DNA of 64,000 bases. It comes from Fimbriimonadia bacterium. Its GTDB lineage: Bacteria > Armatimonadota > Fimbriimonadia > Fimbriimonadales > Fimbriimonadaceae. A program made the translations under genes and the position numbers. The notes under the pieces are model-generated. The model searched no databases and was not told the origin of the DNA. It was given only the letters and a program-made list of their open reading frames with translations. Location of the stretch: the NCBI GenBank assembly GCA_030427425.1, contig JAUICQ010000004.1, positions 96,666 through 160,665 of the forward strand, read 5' to 3'. This document shows positions 55,570-63,795 of the stretch, piece after piece (the stretch's first letter is position 1; each line of letters opens with the position of its first letter).

Positions 55570-55626
55570 TAGTTGGTGCTAAGCGAGAGGAGTGTCAAAA
55601 ACTCCTATGTGTGTGTTCGTTGGGTG

Positions 55627-55768
55627 ATAAATTCTTCACGTTAATGAATTTAATTTTAACATGAAGAATCCCCTATACAGGGTCATTCTCGAAGGGAATC
55701 CAGTGCCCTATTATTTGCCTATAGCAGAACAGTTATCGAAAAAACGTAACAATTGCGTGTTTTTTTTT
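55627..55768 (+). repeat. Repeated leader, copy 1 (upstream of a small lipoprotein gene)
   Basis: A 142-base block starting ATAAATTCTTCACG and ending in a 9-T tract. It contains an inverted repeat (ATTCTTCACGTTAA with TTAACATGAAGAAT, one mismatch), the dispersed unit CTCGAAGGGAATCC and GCGTG before the T tract. Copy 2 at 56489-56630 differs at only two bases outside the T tract. A lipoprotein gene starts 32 bases downstream. Confidence 0.92.
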
Positions 55769-55797
55769 GTTAAGATATAGCCAAATATATAAGTATA

Positions 55798-56019
55798 ATG
55801 AAGACGTTAACATATATATTAGGAATAACATTAATACTAGTTGGAGTAATTGGATGTGGATCCAGCAAGACAGAAAGTAATTTGAATGATGCTAAAGCTA
55901 ATAAAAAAGTATCATCCGATTTGCCAAACGATCCTTCAGCAGAAGATCAACAACCAGCAGAAGATCAAAGTAAGAAAGAGACTTCAACGAGAGTAGTTAC
56001 TGTTGGCCCTAGATCTTAA
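55798..56019 (+). CDS. Small lipoprotein
   Basis: 73 residues: signal peptide and lipobox VIGCGSS (Cys20), then about 50 polar residues rich in Asp, Glu, Lys and Ser (PSAEDQQPAEDQSKKE). It has no globular domain. It lies behind repeated leader copy 1 and ends before a good terminator, so it is a self-contained unit. The function is unknown. Confidence 0.78.
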   Translation: MKTLTYILGITLILVGVIGCGSSKTESNLNDAKANKKVSSDLPNDPSAEDQQPAEDQSKKETSTRVVTVGPRS

Positions 56020-56076
56020 TTAAAATCTTTATGCTATGCAGTATTGCTTAGGCAATATAATATTTAAGTATATTTT

Positions 56077-56140
56077 AAACTACCACCCTCATTTTTATGC
56101 TGAAATAGATGCATTTATAATTAAGGTGGTAGTTTTTTTT
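56077..56140 (+). terminator. Terminator of the small lipoprotein gene
   Basis: AAACTACCACC (56077-56087) pairs with GGTGGTAGTTT (56125-56135), followed by a continuous T run. The loop holds a smaller ATGC/GCAT stem. Confidence 0.8.
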
Positions 56141-56488
56141 ATAGACGTGTAAATATATATAATCCCTCGTTACTACTTGAACTCACACTTAGGAGTTTTT
56201 GTCCAAATGTGAAACATCGCTTCTCCGTCACACCGAGATACGTATATCTCCCTTTCGAGGACGGTGCTCGGTGACCATGACCCGATTAATACTAAAAACT
56301 AATATCACCAAGTATGGGGTCAAAAACACTAAGGAAAAATAATATTGATAATAGACTGGATTCCGTTCCGGAATGACAAAACAGTCTCGGGTTCACAAAC
56401 TAACAATACCCCCCTGACTACCACCGTCTTCCCGGCGTTTTAACGATGAGTTTATCCTCGAAGGGGAGCTCCGTCCATATTTTTTAAA
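56141..56488. repeat. Mosaic of dispersed repeat units
   Basis: In order: CTCACACTTAGGAG, TTTCGAGGACGG, CACCAAGTATGGGGTC, AATAATATTGATAATAGACTGGATTCCGTTCCGGAATGAC (about 56339-56377), and ACCACCGTCTTCCCGGCG followed by TTTATCCTCGAAGGGGA. The order and sequence match the island at 62.9-63.6 kb. No gene is seen. Confidence 0.8.
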
Positions 56489-56634
56489 ATAAATTCTTCA
56501 CGTTAATGAATTTAATTTTAACATGAAGAATCCCCTATACAGGGTCATTCTCGAAGGGAATCCAGTGCCCTATTATTTGCCTATAGCAGAACAGTTATCA
56601 AAAAAACATAACAATTGCGTGTTTTTTTTTTTTT
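56489..56634 (+). repeat. Repeated leader, copy 2, with a 13-T tract
   Basis: The same block as at 55627, displaced by 862 bases, but with 13 T after GCGTG where copy 1 has 9 and the copy before 63796 has 12. The lipoprotein ATG lies 27 bases beyond the T tract, a place where length changes could alter expression. Confidence 0.92.
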
Positions 56635-56660
56635 CATTGATTCCAAAAATAAGTAATGTG

Positions 56661-57119
56661 ATGAAGAGTTTTGCGTATAAATTTGGAATAATAGTAGGAA
56701 CAATCGGCTTAGTGTCTGGTTGTGGAAGTAGTAGTGGCAGTAGTGTTAGTGGAGCAGAAACTGAATTAGTATCAGGTTCAGTTCAGAAAGAAGGTGTTGC
56801 TGGAACAGGTACTAGTGTCAGGACTGAGTCCTGGGATACTACTACTTACTTAGTGGGAACTAAGTTTACTAATAAAGAACTTACCTCATCTCAAATCTAT
56901 GATCTAATTGGAGATAAAAACTTTAAACTTTATGCTGGGGATTACAATGTATCCATAAGTGCGTGGAGTAATGCCTTTAGTATTGATAATAAAATAGGGT
57001 TTTGGCCAAAAGATAAGTTTGGTGATATGTTAAATAACTATAATATCGACAAGAGTACAGTTTTTAGTCTGTATAAAGATATGCATATACCAGACGATGT
57101 ACCAAATTACTGGTACTAG
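56661..57119 (+). CDS. Lipoprotein with Ser/Gly-rich linker
   Basis: 152 residues from the ATG at 56661. MKSFAYKFGIIVGTIGLVSG is followed by Cys in the lipobox, then GSSSGSSVSG and a small domain (SSQIYDLIGDKNFKLYAGDY, IDNKIGFWPKDKFGDML). A longer open frame from 56523 runs through the repeated leader and is not credible. The partial gene at 63796 has almost the same first 40 residues. The family is unknown. Confidence 0.8.
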   Translation: MKSFAYKFGIIVGTIGLVSGCGSSSGSSVSGAETELVSGSVQKEGVAGTGTSVRTESWDTTTYLVGTKFTNKELTSSQIYDLIGDKNFKLYAGDYNVSISAWSNAFSIDNKIGFWPKDKFGDMLNNYNIDKSTVFSLYKDMHIPDDVPNYWY

Positions 57120-57132
57120 GATTGTGTGCATT

Positions 57133-57161
57133 ACCCCCAGGTAGAGCTCTACCTGGGGGGT
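57133..57161. terminator. Palindromic terminator between lipoprotein and rpsF
   Basis: ACCCCCAGGTAGAG directly joined to CTCTACCTGGGGGGT, then TATTCTTATT. It is GC-rich and symmetrical, so it can act for both converging genes. Confidence 0.8.
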
Positions 57162-57169
57162 TATTCTTA

Positions 57170-57460
57170 TTAAGCAGTTTCTAGTGCGAAGATGCGGTGT
57201 CTGATAACATCATCGCTGATTCTCATTAATCGATTAAGTTCGTTAGGAACGGAGGTTTCGGATTCGAATTCCATGATAATATAGTTGCCTTCTTTCATGT
57301 GATTAATTTCGTAGGCGAACTTTCTTTTTTCCCATAGTTGTGCTTTGCTTACTTTTGCACCATTCTCTTCTGCAGCTTTTTTAAATTTTTCTGCGATAGC
57401 TGTTACTTCACTTTCGTTTAACTTTGGGCTTACAATGTACAATGCTTCGTATTTTCTCAT
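57170..57460 (-). CDS. rpsF: 30S ribosomal protein S6
   Basis: 96 residues. It starts at the ATG at 57460, giving MRKYEALYIVSPKLNESEV, the family start; a longer frame to 57529 adds 23 non-conserved residues. LWEKRKFAYEINHMKEGNYI and ISDDVIRHRIFAL are typical. S6 pairs with S18 in the 30S platform. The usual partners ssb and rpsR are not adjacent. Confidence 0.97.
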   Translation of the reverse strand: MRKYEALYIVSPKLNESEVTAIAEKFKKAAEENGAKVSKAQLWEKRKFAYEINHMKEGNYIIMEFESETSVPNELNRLMRISDDVIRHRIFALETA

Positions 57461-57595
57461 AGTGTTAGGTATTACCTCTTTTGGGCCAATGTGGGTTACC
57501 ATCCTTAACAAATAGTAACGAGAGACCAATTTATACTTTATAATTTTACCTTTAAAGTATTGTTTTTGGCTTTAAACATGGGAAAATAGTATTTA

Positions 57596-58462
57596 ATGGA
57601 TAGATTATTTGCAAGATTTCTTGGCATTATTGCACTATTTGCATTGGCAGGCTGTTTAGATGAGGAGATAGATCCGCCATCGCCGGAAGTTGCCTCATTA
57701 CGGGAATCTAGAGAGATATGGGTGACCCATGCGCTGCGGCATATCCCACCAGTGAGAGTGGAACTGACCTCCGAAAAGTTTAATCCTGCGAAAAGTGATG
57801 GATTCAGCAAATTCCAAACCGTAGCTTATAGTTATCCTCACACGCTACCTAACCTGGAGATTAAGATACACCCTGCATCTACTCAGTTTGAAAAGAGTAC
57901 TGATATCGGCTGGAAACTAAATATAGAAGAGCCGATTGAGCGCGGCAAGCATATCATTCTATACAGGACAGAGACTCTGTTAGATGAGGAAGAAGGCGAG
58001 CATAACATTCTGGCTTGGGATAGAAAAGAAGGTAAGGCCGAAATAACATACGCGATGCTACCTATGGAGCCAGTACCGATTGATGAAGGTTATGCATCTA
58101 TAAGAGTGGTTAATATCTCCCATTCGCTTGCTAGAGAGTATGCTGACGGAGTGGATGTGTATTACCAGAAATATCGGGCCGATGTACCACCACTGAGTGA
58201 TATAGATAATATGCATTTAATTGGTAAAGAACTGAAATTGGGCGGATACAGTCCGGTGGAAGCGGATGGTCATGCTTACGTGGAGCCGGGTCAGTATTTC
58301 TTATTTGCTAAGAGTGGTGCCGAAGAGAATTTCGAACCTAAAGATAATTTGGGTCATGTGTTCATAGAAAAAAATAAGAGTTATCTTATTATGATTACTG
58401 ATGATGAGACTTCATTAAGTGGCAAAAAACACCTTCAGTTGGTAGAAGAGCGTTTTAAATAG
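57596..58462 (+). CDS. Lipoprotein with DUF4397-like domain
   Basis: 288 residues with a signal and lipobox FALAGC (Cys20). The C-terminal half (YASIRVVNISHSLAREYADG, DVYYQK, later YLIMITDDE) resembles a DUF4397-type Ig-like beta domain found in surface lipoproteins. The N-terminal half (residues 25-150) is beta-rich and unassigned. It is divergent from rpsF with 135 bases between the starts. Confidence 0.65.
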   Translation: MDRLFARFLGIIALFALAGCLDEEIDPPSPEVASLRESREIWVTHALRHIPPVRVELTSEKFNPAKSDGFSKFQTVAYSYPHTLPNLEIKIHPASTQFEKSTDIGWKLNIEEPIERGKHIILYRTETLLDEEEGEHNILAWDRKEGKAEITYAMLPMEPVPIDEGYASIRVVNISHSLAREYADGVDVYYQKYRADVPPLSDIDNMHLIGKELKLGGYSPVEADGHAYVEPGQYFLFAKSGAEENFEPKDNLGHVFIEKNKSYLIMITDDETSLSGKKHLQLVEERFK

Positions 58463-58481
58463 CTAGCTTTTAGGATTAATC

Positions 58482-58497
58482 GCAGGAGATCTCCTGC
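58482..58497. terminator. Perfect palindrome after the lipoprotein
   Basis: GCAGGAGATCTCCTGC, 19 bases after the stop codon. It could stabilise or end the transcript; no T run directly follows. Confidence 0.4.
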
Positions 58498-58499
58498 CG

Positions 58500-58900
58500 A
58501 CTTTTAAACTATGGGCCAGAAGCTCCCCTTCGAGGACAGGCGACATTTTTAAGTTGTCGGGGTGACATTTTTGGCGTGAGGGGTGGATTCTTAAAGTATC
58601 GTCCTGCCCTCTATTGTCATCTTCGAAGGAGATCCAGTCTATTATAAATATTATTTTTCCTCATTATTTTTTTAGCCCACACTTGGTGATTATTAGTCAA
58701 ATATGGGAAGTGAATGATTAAAAGATTCTACACCTTTCGGTGTGGCGGTGAAGCGAGAGGAGTGTAAAAGCAGTGCTCCACTTTTGGCCAAAAACTCCTA
58801 AGTGTGGGCTGAAATAGGAAAGCACTGTCGTCCCGAGATTGTGTATAGAGCCTGTCCTCGAAGGGGTAGATATATGACCTTCTTTAAAAAAGATCTTCAG
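58500..58900. repeat. Repeat island in a 619-base gap
   Basis: Contains CCCCTTCGAGGACAGG, GTCGGGGTGACATTTT, CATCTTCGAAGGAGATCCAG, GCCCACACTTGGTGATTA, ACACCTTTCGGTGTGG, AAGCGAGAGGAGTGTAAAA (also seen at about 55582) and TAAGTGTGGGCTG. From 58900 to 59081 nothing is recognised except the presumed upstream region of the next gene. Confidence 0.75.
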
Positions 58901-59081
58901 CTACTGCTAGAGTCTGTTAAATAAAGTGAAAAAATAGATATACTGTTAATAGACATGTAGAATATGGCAGGCAAATTATGCTGCCTTAAACGTTTATTAT
59001 ATTATTTTGAAGGATTAGACGTTTCAATGATATCAGTATTCTTATAGTCTGATACGAGTAAATCTTTATATAACCTACAAT

Positions 59082-61898
59082 ATGAAAAAAAAATATAAGA
59101 AAGGACCGGTTAAAACTGTTAAGAAACACGAAGAAATTCAAGTGAGTGGAGACACATTATTTGATGACATACTTACTGAACTATATGTTGACAGTGGCGA
59201 GAAGAGTGATGTACATAACGTTCTTATTACTTTTAGAAGTTTAAATAAATTAAATGCAGATGAGAGTGTACCAGAAAAAAAATCGGATGAACTAGATGAC
59301 TTTTCAGATGAACTAGATTATCAGCTTAACTGGAGGAGCGTAGAAGAGAGTGTTTCTAACCAGAAAGAGAAGGTTTCTACGAAAAAAAATAAGAAAGATG
59401 TAAACGAGGATGGTTTTATTCCCACATGGAGTGTGCCTGAGGATGCGCCACAAGTTATAAAACATGATGGGAAGCTGAAGTTAATTAGAAATAAAACAGT
59501 ATATCCACCTCTCTTTTTCTTCTCTAGTGTTCCTGATGAGAATAAACTTCAGAATGTACTTAATGAAATTAAGTTAGCCACAGAGAATGGTGTTAACTTG
59601 TTCATGTTCTTAATAACATTAGAAGTGAATACTGCCTATGTTGAGAGAAGCAGTAAGTTATCAAGCTTTCTTTTGGAAAAAACATTAGAGATTAATAAGA
59701 AAGCGCAAGTTGTTTTCCGTACCATATTTGCGCCGCCAGAAAATTGGAAAACTCTTTATCCGGATAGTATTTATCAGCCGGTGACCGATGAGCCTCCAAA
59801 ACCTAGCATATGTGATGAGAAATTTTGGAGTGATGCCGAAAAGACCTTAGAGCTTTACGTAAAAGGATTGATGGATACTCCTCAAAAGAACTCTATTATG
59901 GGGGTACACCCAGAGTATGGGGAATGGTTCTATTCTGAGGGTCAGGGATACGATTATTCCGCTAGTAACCAGAAAGCATTTCGAGAATGGTTGAAATTAA
60001 GATATAGAGATAGTGTAGTCTCTCTCCGAGCAGCTTGGTTTGAAGGAAAGGTGAACTTTGATAAAGTAGAAGTTCCTGAATATCAGAAACATCATGAGAG
60101 TGGTGTAGTATTTGCAAGGATGGATCGCCGGGCTAAAAAATGGGTGGACTACCATCTATTCCTCAGCGATGCTATGGTAAAACGTATTAGGCGCTTATGT
60201 AGGATTATTAAGGAGGCTAGTGGTGGCATGCTACTAGCAGGTGTCAACTACGGATACACATTCGACTGGTCTCATCCAGGCAGCGGTCATCTGTCCTTAG
60301 GGAAACTTCTTAGATCCCCTGAAATAGACTACATATCGGGTCCGCCTAGTTATCAGAACAGGAATCTTGGCGATTCCGCATCTTCTCCAGGACCAATCGA
60401 TAGCTTTTTATTGAATGGGAAACTCTACCTGCTTGAACAAGATTATAAAACACTTGTTAGTAAAGAAATTGTTGAACCAGACGAATTTAATCCGGTACTT
60501 AAGAAGCCTTCTGCGCTAGAAGGAGTGCATTATCGCGATCTTGGTACATCAGCGGTACACGGTTATGGCACCATCTGGATGGATAGCTGGGGTAATGGTT
60601 GGTTAAACAATGGATCGGTCTGGAAACGTAGTGCTACGGCGAATGAAACTTATGCCAGAAATTATAAAGTAGAATTAGAGGGTGTAGATGTTATTGCTTT
60701 TATTGATGAAAGATCGTTAGCATATCTATCTGATGAGTTATCATTTTCTAAATTGGTTCATGAAACTAGAGAAGCATTGCTGAGAAGTGGTATGAGTGTA
60801 GGATTCTACTTGTTAAGCGATCTTGCTCATAGAGAACATTTCCCCGAGGCCAAGTTCTATATTTTCCTTAATGCATGGGATTTAAGGCCTGAAATTCGTA
60901 TGGCTGTTAAAAACAAGCTACATAAAGATAATAAACTTCTTTTCTGGCTTTATACCGCAGGTCTCTTTGAATCGGGTAGGGAAGCTATTGAAAGAGTACG
61001 CGAAGTAACTGGAATCAATATCAAGCAGCAACCTTTTGGTAGTATTTCTGGTTCTAACATCGTGAATTATAGCCATCCTATATCATCCTGTTTAATAGAA
61101 GAAGAATTAGCCACTGGTGGTGCCTTGCATCCTACATTCTACGTTAGTTCGTTAGAAGACGCAGAAGTGGTTGCAGAGTACAAACAGACTGGCTTGCCAA
61201 GCATTGTAGTATCTAAACAGAAGAACGTAGAGAATAATTCTCACTGGACCTCCGTATTTTTTGGAGAATCGATTGTAAATAGCAGTCTGTTTAGAACTTT
61301 AGGTGCTATGGCTAATGTACATACCTGGACTACCGATGGTGATGCCGTGCATATTAATCCGCCGTTGGTTGCGATACATAGTAAGGAATCGGGTAATAAA
61401 GTAATTCATTTCCCCAAGAAATTAGATGTATACGATTTTCTTAATAAGAAGTGGGTATCGTTAAATACGAATCAGTATAAGTTTGAATCTAAAAAAGGGA
61501 AGAGCTATCTTTTCTATATAGGTGAAAAGAGTAAGTTAGAGAAAATTCTTCAAGAAGATGTTTTAGATACACTTAAAATAGAATCTATTCCAGAACAAGA
61601 AGAGAATACTGCAGATATTGCTTCTTATAACTTTGATGTTCCAATTATGAAATTGGATGAATGGATGACGGAATCGTCTACTATAGATTCGGATGAGAAG
61701 TATATCCTTTCAACAACTGCAATAGAAGAAGAAGACGTATTCTGGGAAGATGGAGATATTGTTATCGAGAGTAATGAAAGTGATGATGTGAAAAACGAAA
61801 GACGTGGTAAACGTAGAAGAAATAGTTCGAAGGATAAAGCAAAAGATACTTTTTGTGATAGCTACGGCATGAATGTAATGTTTAGAAAGAGAGTATGA
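59082..61898 (+). CDS. GH42-like (beta-galactosidase fold) large protein
   Basis: 938 residues with no signal peptide. A charged N-terminal segment of about 130 residues precedes a TIM-barrel-like region (residues 140-470) of glycoside hydrolase 42 style. HPEYGEW (276-282) is a candidate acid/base site and YLLEQDY (Glu452) a candidate nucleophile. A domain like the GH42 trimerisation domain (LAYLSDELSFSKLV, VGFYLLSDLAH, FYIFLNAWDLRPE) occupies about 545-640. The last 100 residues are acidic, then basic (KNERRGKRRRNSSKDK). Similar large intracellular GH42-like proteins are common in Armatimonadota. The substrate is unknown. It overlaps era by 4 bases. Confidence 0.75.
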   Translation: MKKKYKKGPVKTVKKHEEIQVSGDTLFDDILTELYVDSGEKSDVHNVLITFRSLNKLNADESVPEKKSDELDDFSDELDYQLNWRSVEESVSNQKEKVSTKKNKKDVNEDGFIPTWSVPEDAPQVIKHDGKLKLIRNKTVYPPLFFFSSVPDENKLQNVLNEIKLATENGVNLFMFLITLEVNTAYVERSSKLSSFLLEKTLEINKKAQVVFRTIFAPPENWKTLYPDSIYQPVTDEPPKPSICDEKFWSDAEKTLELYVKGLMDTPQKNSIMGVHPEYGEWFYSEGQGYDYSASNQKAFREWLKLRYRDSVVSLRAAWFEGKVNFDKVEVPEYQKHHESGVVFARMDRRAKKWVDYHLFLSDAMVKRIRRLCRIIKEASGGMLLAGVNYGYTFDWSHPGSGHLSLGKLLRSPEIDYISGPPSYQNRNLGDSASSPGPIDSFLLNGKLYLLEQDYKTLVSKEIVEPDEFNPVLKKPSALEGVHYRDLGTSAVHGYGTIWMDSWGNGWLNNGSVWKRSATANETYARNYKVELEGVDVIAFIDERSLAYLSDELSFSKLVHETREALLRSGMSVGFYLLSDLAHREHFPEAKFYIFLNAWDLRPEIRMAVKNKLHKDNKLLFWLYTAGLFESGREAIERVREVTGINIKQQPFGSISGSNIVNYSHPISSCLIEEELATGGALHPTFYVSSLEDAEVVAEYKQTGLPSIVVSKQKNVENNSHWTSVFFGESIVNSSLFRTLGAMANVHTWTTDGDAVHINPPLVAIHSKESGNKVIHFPKKLDVYDFLNKKWVSLNTNQYKFESKKGKSYLFYIGEKSKLEKILQEDVLDTLKIESIPEQEENTADIASYNFDVPIMKLDEWMTESSTIDSDEKYILSTTAIEEEDVFWEDGDIVIESNESDDVKNERRGKRRRNSSKDKAKDTFCDSYGMNVMFRKRV

Positions 61899-62806
61899 GT
61901 AATTTTAAATTTGGTAATATAGCACTGGTAGGGAAGCCTAATGTTGGTAAGAGTAGCTTAGTAAATGCACTAGTTGGAGAAAAAGTATCCATTATATCCG
62001 ATAAGGCCCAGACCACAAGAGATAGAGTTTTAGGAATATTAACAACGGATACTTATCAGTTGGTTTTTATCGATACACCAGGAGTTCACAGGCCCCATAC
62101 TAGGCTTGGGAAAACCTTAATTAATACAGCTCAACACGCCCTTCCGGAGGCAGATGTTGTACTAGTAGTAGTAGATAGCAGTAAGAAACCCCAAGATGAC
62201 GATTATCTAATAGCTAAGATGTTAGAGGGAGCAGGATACTTTTCCGAAAATCCTCCAGCACCAATCGTTCTCTGTTTAAATAAAATGGATATTCTTAAAG
62301 CAAAAGATGTAGAGGAACATGTAGCAACTTATTGCGAACTTTTCCATACAGAGCAGTATATGTTTACTAGCGTTACAAAAGATCAGAATATGGACAAGAT
62401 GATGGACATGCTTCTTCCGTATATTCCTGAAGGTGAAGCGAGATATCCTGCAGATGAGTTTACCAATCTTTCTCTTCGAAAGATTGTCTCTGAAATAGTA
62501 CGAGAAAAAGTATTGATTGCTACTAGACAAGAGGTGCCGCATGCTGTAGCATGTCTGGTAGATGGATGGGACGAGGAGAGCGATCCTACTAAGATCCATA
62601 TTTCAGCTTACATTTTAGTGGAGAAGAGCAGTCAGAAGGCTATTGTAATTGGGAATAAGGGAAGCATGATTAAAAGAGTTGGCACGGAAGCAAGAAGAGA
62701 GATTGAACCAATCTTAGGTAAGCATATCTATTTAGAATTGTTTGTTAAGCACCGAGAAGATTGGCGTCAGAATCCTAATGTGCTGAAAGAACTGGGATAT
62801 TTATAG
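61895..62806 (+). CDS. era: GTPase Era
   Basis: A 303-residue GTPase that helps mature 16S rRNA and assemble the 30S subunit. G1 is GKPNVGKSSL, G3 DTPGVH, and G4 NKMD. The C-terminal KH domain has IVIGNKGSMIKRVGTEARREIE. The end HREDWRQNPNVLKELGY is typical. The ATG overlaps the stop of the GH42-like gene (ATGA), so the two are cotranscribed, which is an odd pairing. Confidence 0.97.
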   Translation: MSNFKFGNIALVGKPNVGKSSLVNALVGEKVSIISDKAQTTRDRVLGILTTDTYQLVFIDTPGVHRPHTRLGKTLINTAQHALPEADVVLVVVDSSKKPQDDDYLIAKMLEGAGYFSENPPAPIVLCLNKMDILKAKDVEEHVATYCELFHTEQYMFTSVTKDQNMDKMMDMLLPYIPEGEARYPADEFTNLSLRKIVSEIVREKVLIATRQEVPHAVACLVDGWDEESDPTKIHISAYILVEKSSQKAIVIGNKGSMIKRVGTEARREIEPILGKHIYLELFVKHREDWRQNPNVLKELGYL

Positions 62807-62839
62807 GTATTTAATACCTTATCGTAATGGGTAAATAAA

Positions 62840-63680
62840 TTACCAAATGCGGGTTCCGAAACTAACAATAATCACCTAACTACCACCGTCTTCCCGGCGT
62901 TATAAAGAAGGTCATGGACCCCGCTCCGTCCTCGAAGGGGAACGATATACAATGTCGGGGCGACATTTTAGAGGTGGGGCTAAAGATATTACTCTTCTCC
63001 CCACTCGGTCGTCATCCTCGAAGGGGATCCACACTTAGAAGAAAATCACCAAGTGTGGGTTCACAAACAAACAATGATGAAAAATAATATTGATAATAGA
63101 CTGGATTCCGATTCCGGAATGACAAAACAGCGGAGGGCTCACAAACTAACAATAACCCATTAACTACCACCGTCTTCCCGGCGTTTTAACGATGAGTTTA
63201 TCCTCGAAGGGGAAGGATATACAATCTCGGGGCGACATTTTAGAGGTGGGGCTAAAGATATTACTCTTCTCCCCACTCGGTCGTCATCCTCGAAGGGGAT
63301 CCACATATTGATATATCATCACCAAGTGTGGGTTCAAAGACAATGAGGAAAAATAATATTGATAATAGACTGGATTCCGATTCCGGAATGACAAAACAGC
63401 GGCGGGTTCCGAAACAAACAATAATACCCTAACTATCACCGTCTTCCCGGCGTTTTAACGATGAGTTTATCCTCGAAGGGGAAGGATATACAATCTCGGG
63501 GCGACATTTGCCAATCATCTCCCCACGTTCGGTCATCCTAGAATGGGATCCACACTTAGAGGAAAATCACCAAGTGTGGGTTCCGAAACAAACAATAATC
63601 CCCTAATTACTACCGTCTTCCCGGCGTTTTAACGATGCCGGGATCCAGCCATTTTACACTATAGGCCAACTACCGGAACT
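62840..63680 (+). repeat. Tandem array of about 0.28-kb composite repeats
   Basis: The unit ACCACCGTCTTCCCGGCG recurs at 62882, 63166, about 63435 and about 63609, with spacings near 284, 269 and 174. Between them the same order returns: TCCTCGAAGGGGA, TCGGGGCGACATTT, GAGGTGGGGCTAAAGATATT, CATCCTCGAAGGGGATCCAC, ATCACCAAGTGTGGGTTC, and the hairpin GACTGGATTCCGATTCCGG. No protein-coding frame is supported. Confidence 0.93.
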
Positions 63681-63769
63681 CCGTCCTCGAAGGGAATCCA
63701 TATCCCTAATATTTGCTTTTCGCAGGACAGGTATCATAAAAACATAACAATTGCGTGTTTTTTTTTTTT
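63681..63769 (+). repeat. Repeated leader, copy 3 (partial), with a 12-T tract
   Basis: GTCCTCGAAGGGAATCCATA, then a diverged middle, then ACATAACAATTGCGTG and 12 T. The following 26 bases up to the ATG (CATTGATTCCAAAAATAAGT onward) match the region after copy 2 almost exactly. Confidence 0.85.
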
Positions 63770-63795
63770 CATTGATTCCAAAAATAAGTAATGTG

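Noticed and set aside
56523..56660. N-terminal extension of the lipoprotein at 56661
   Set aside because: It translates the repeated leader and the poly-T tract (FFFF) and would bury the signal peptide.
62840..63680. CRISPR array
   Set aside because: Repeats are spaced 170-285 bases with conserved sequence between them, not short repeats with unique spacers of equal length, and no cas genes are present.
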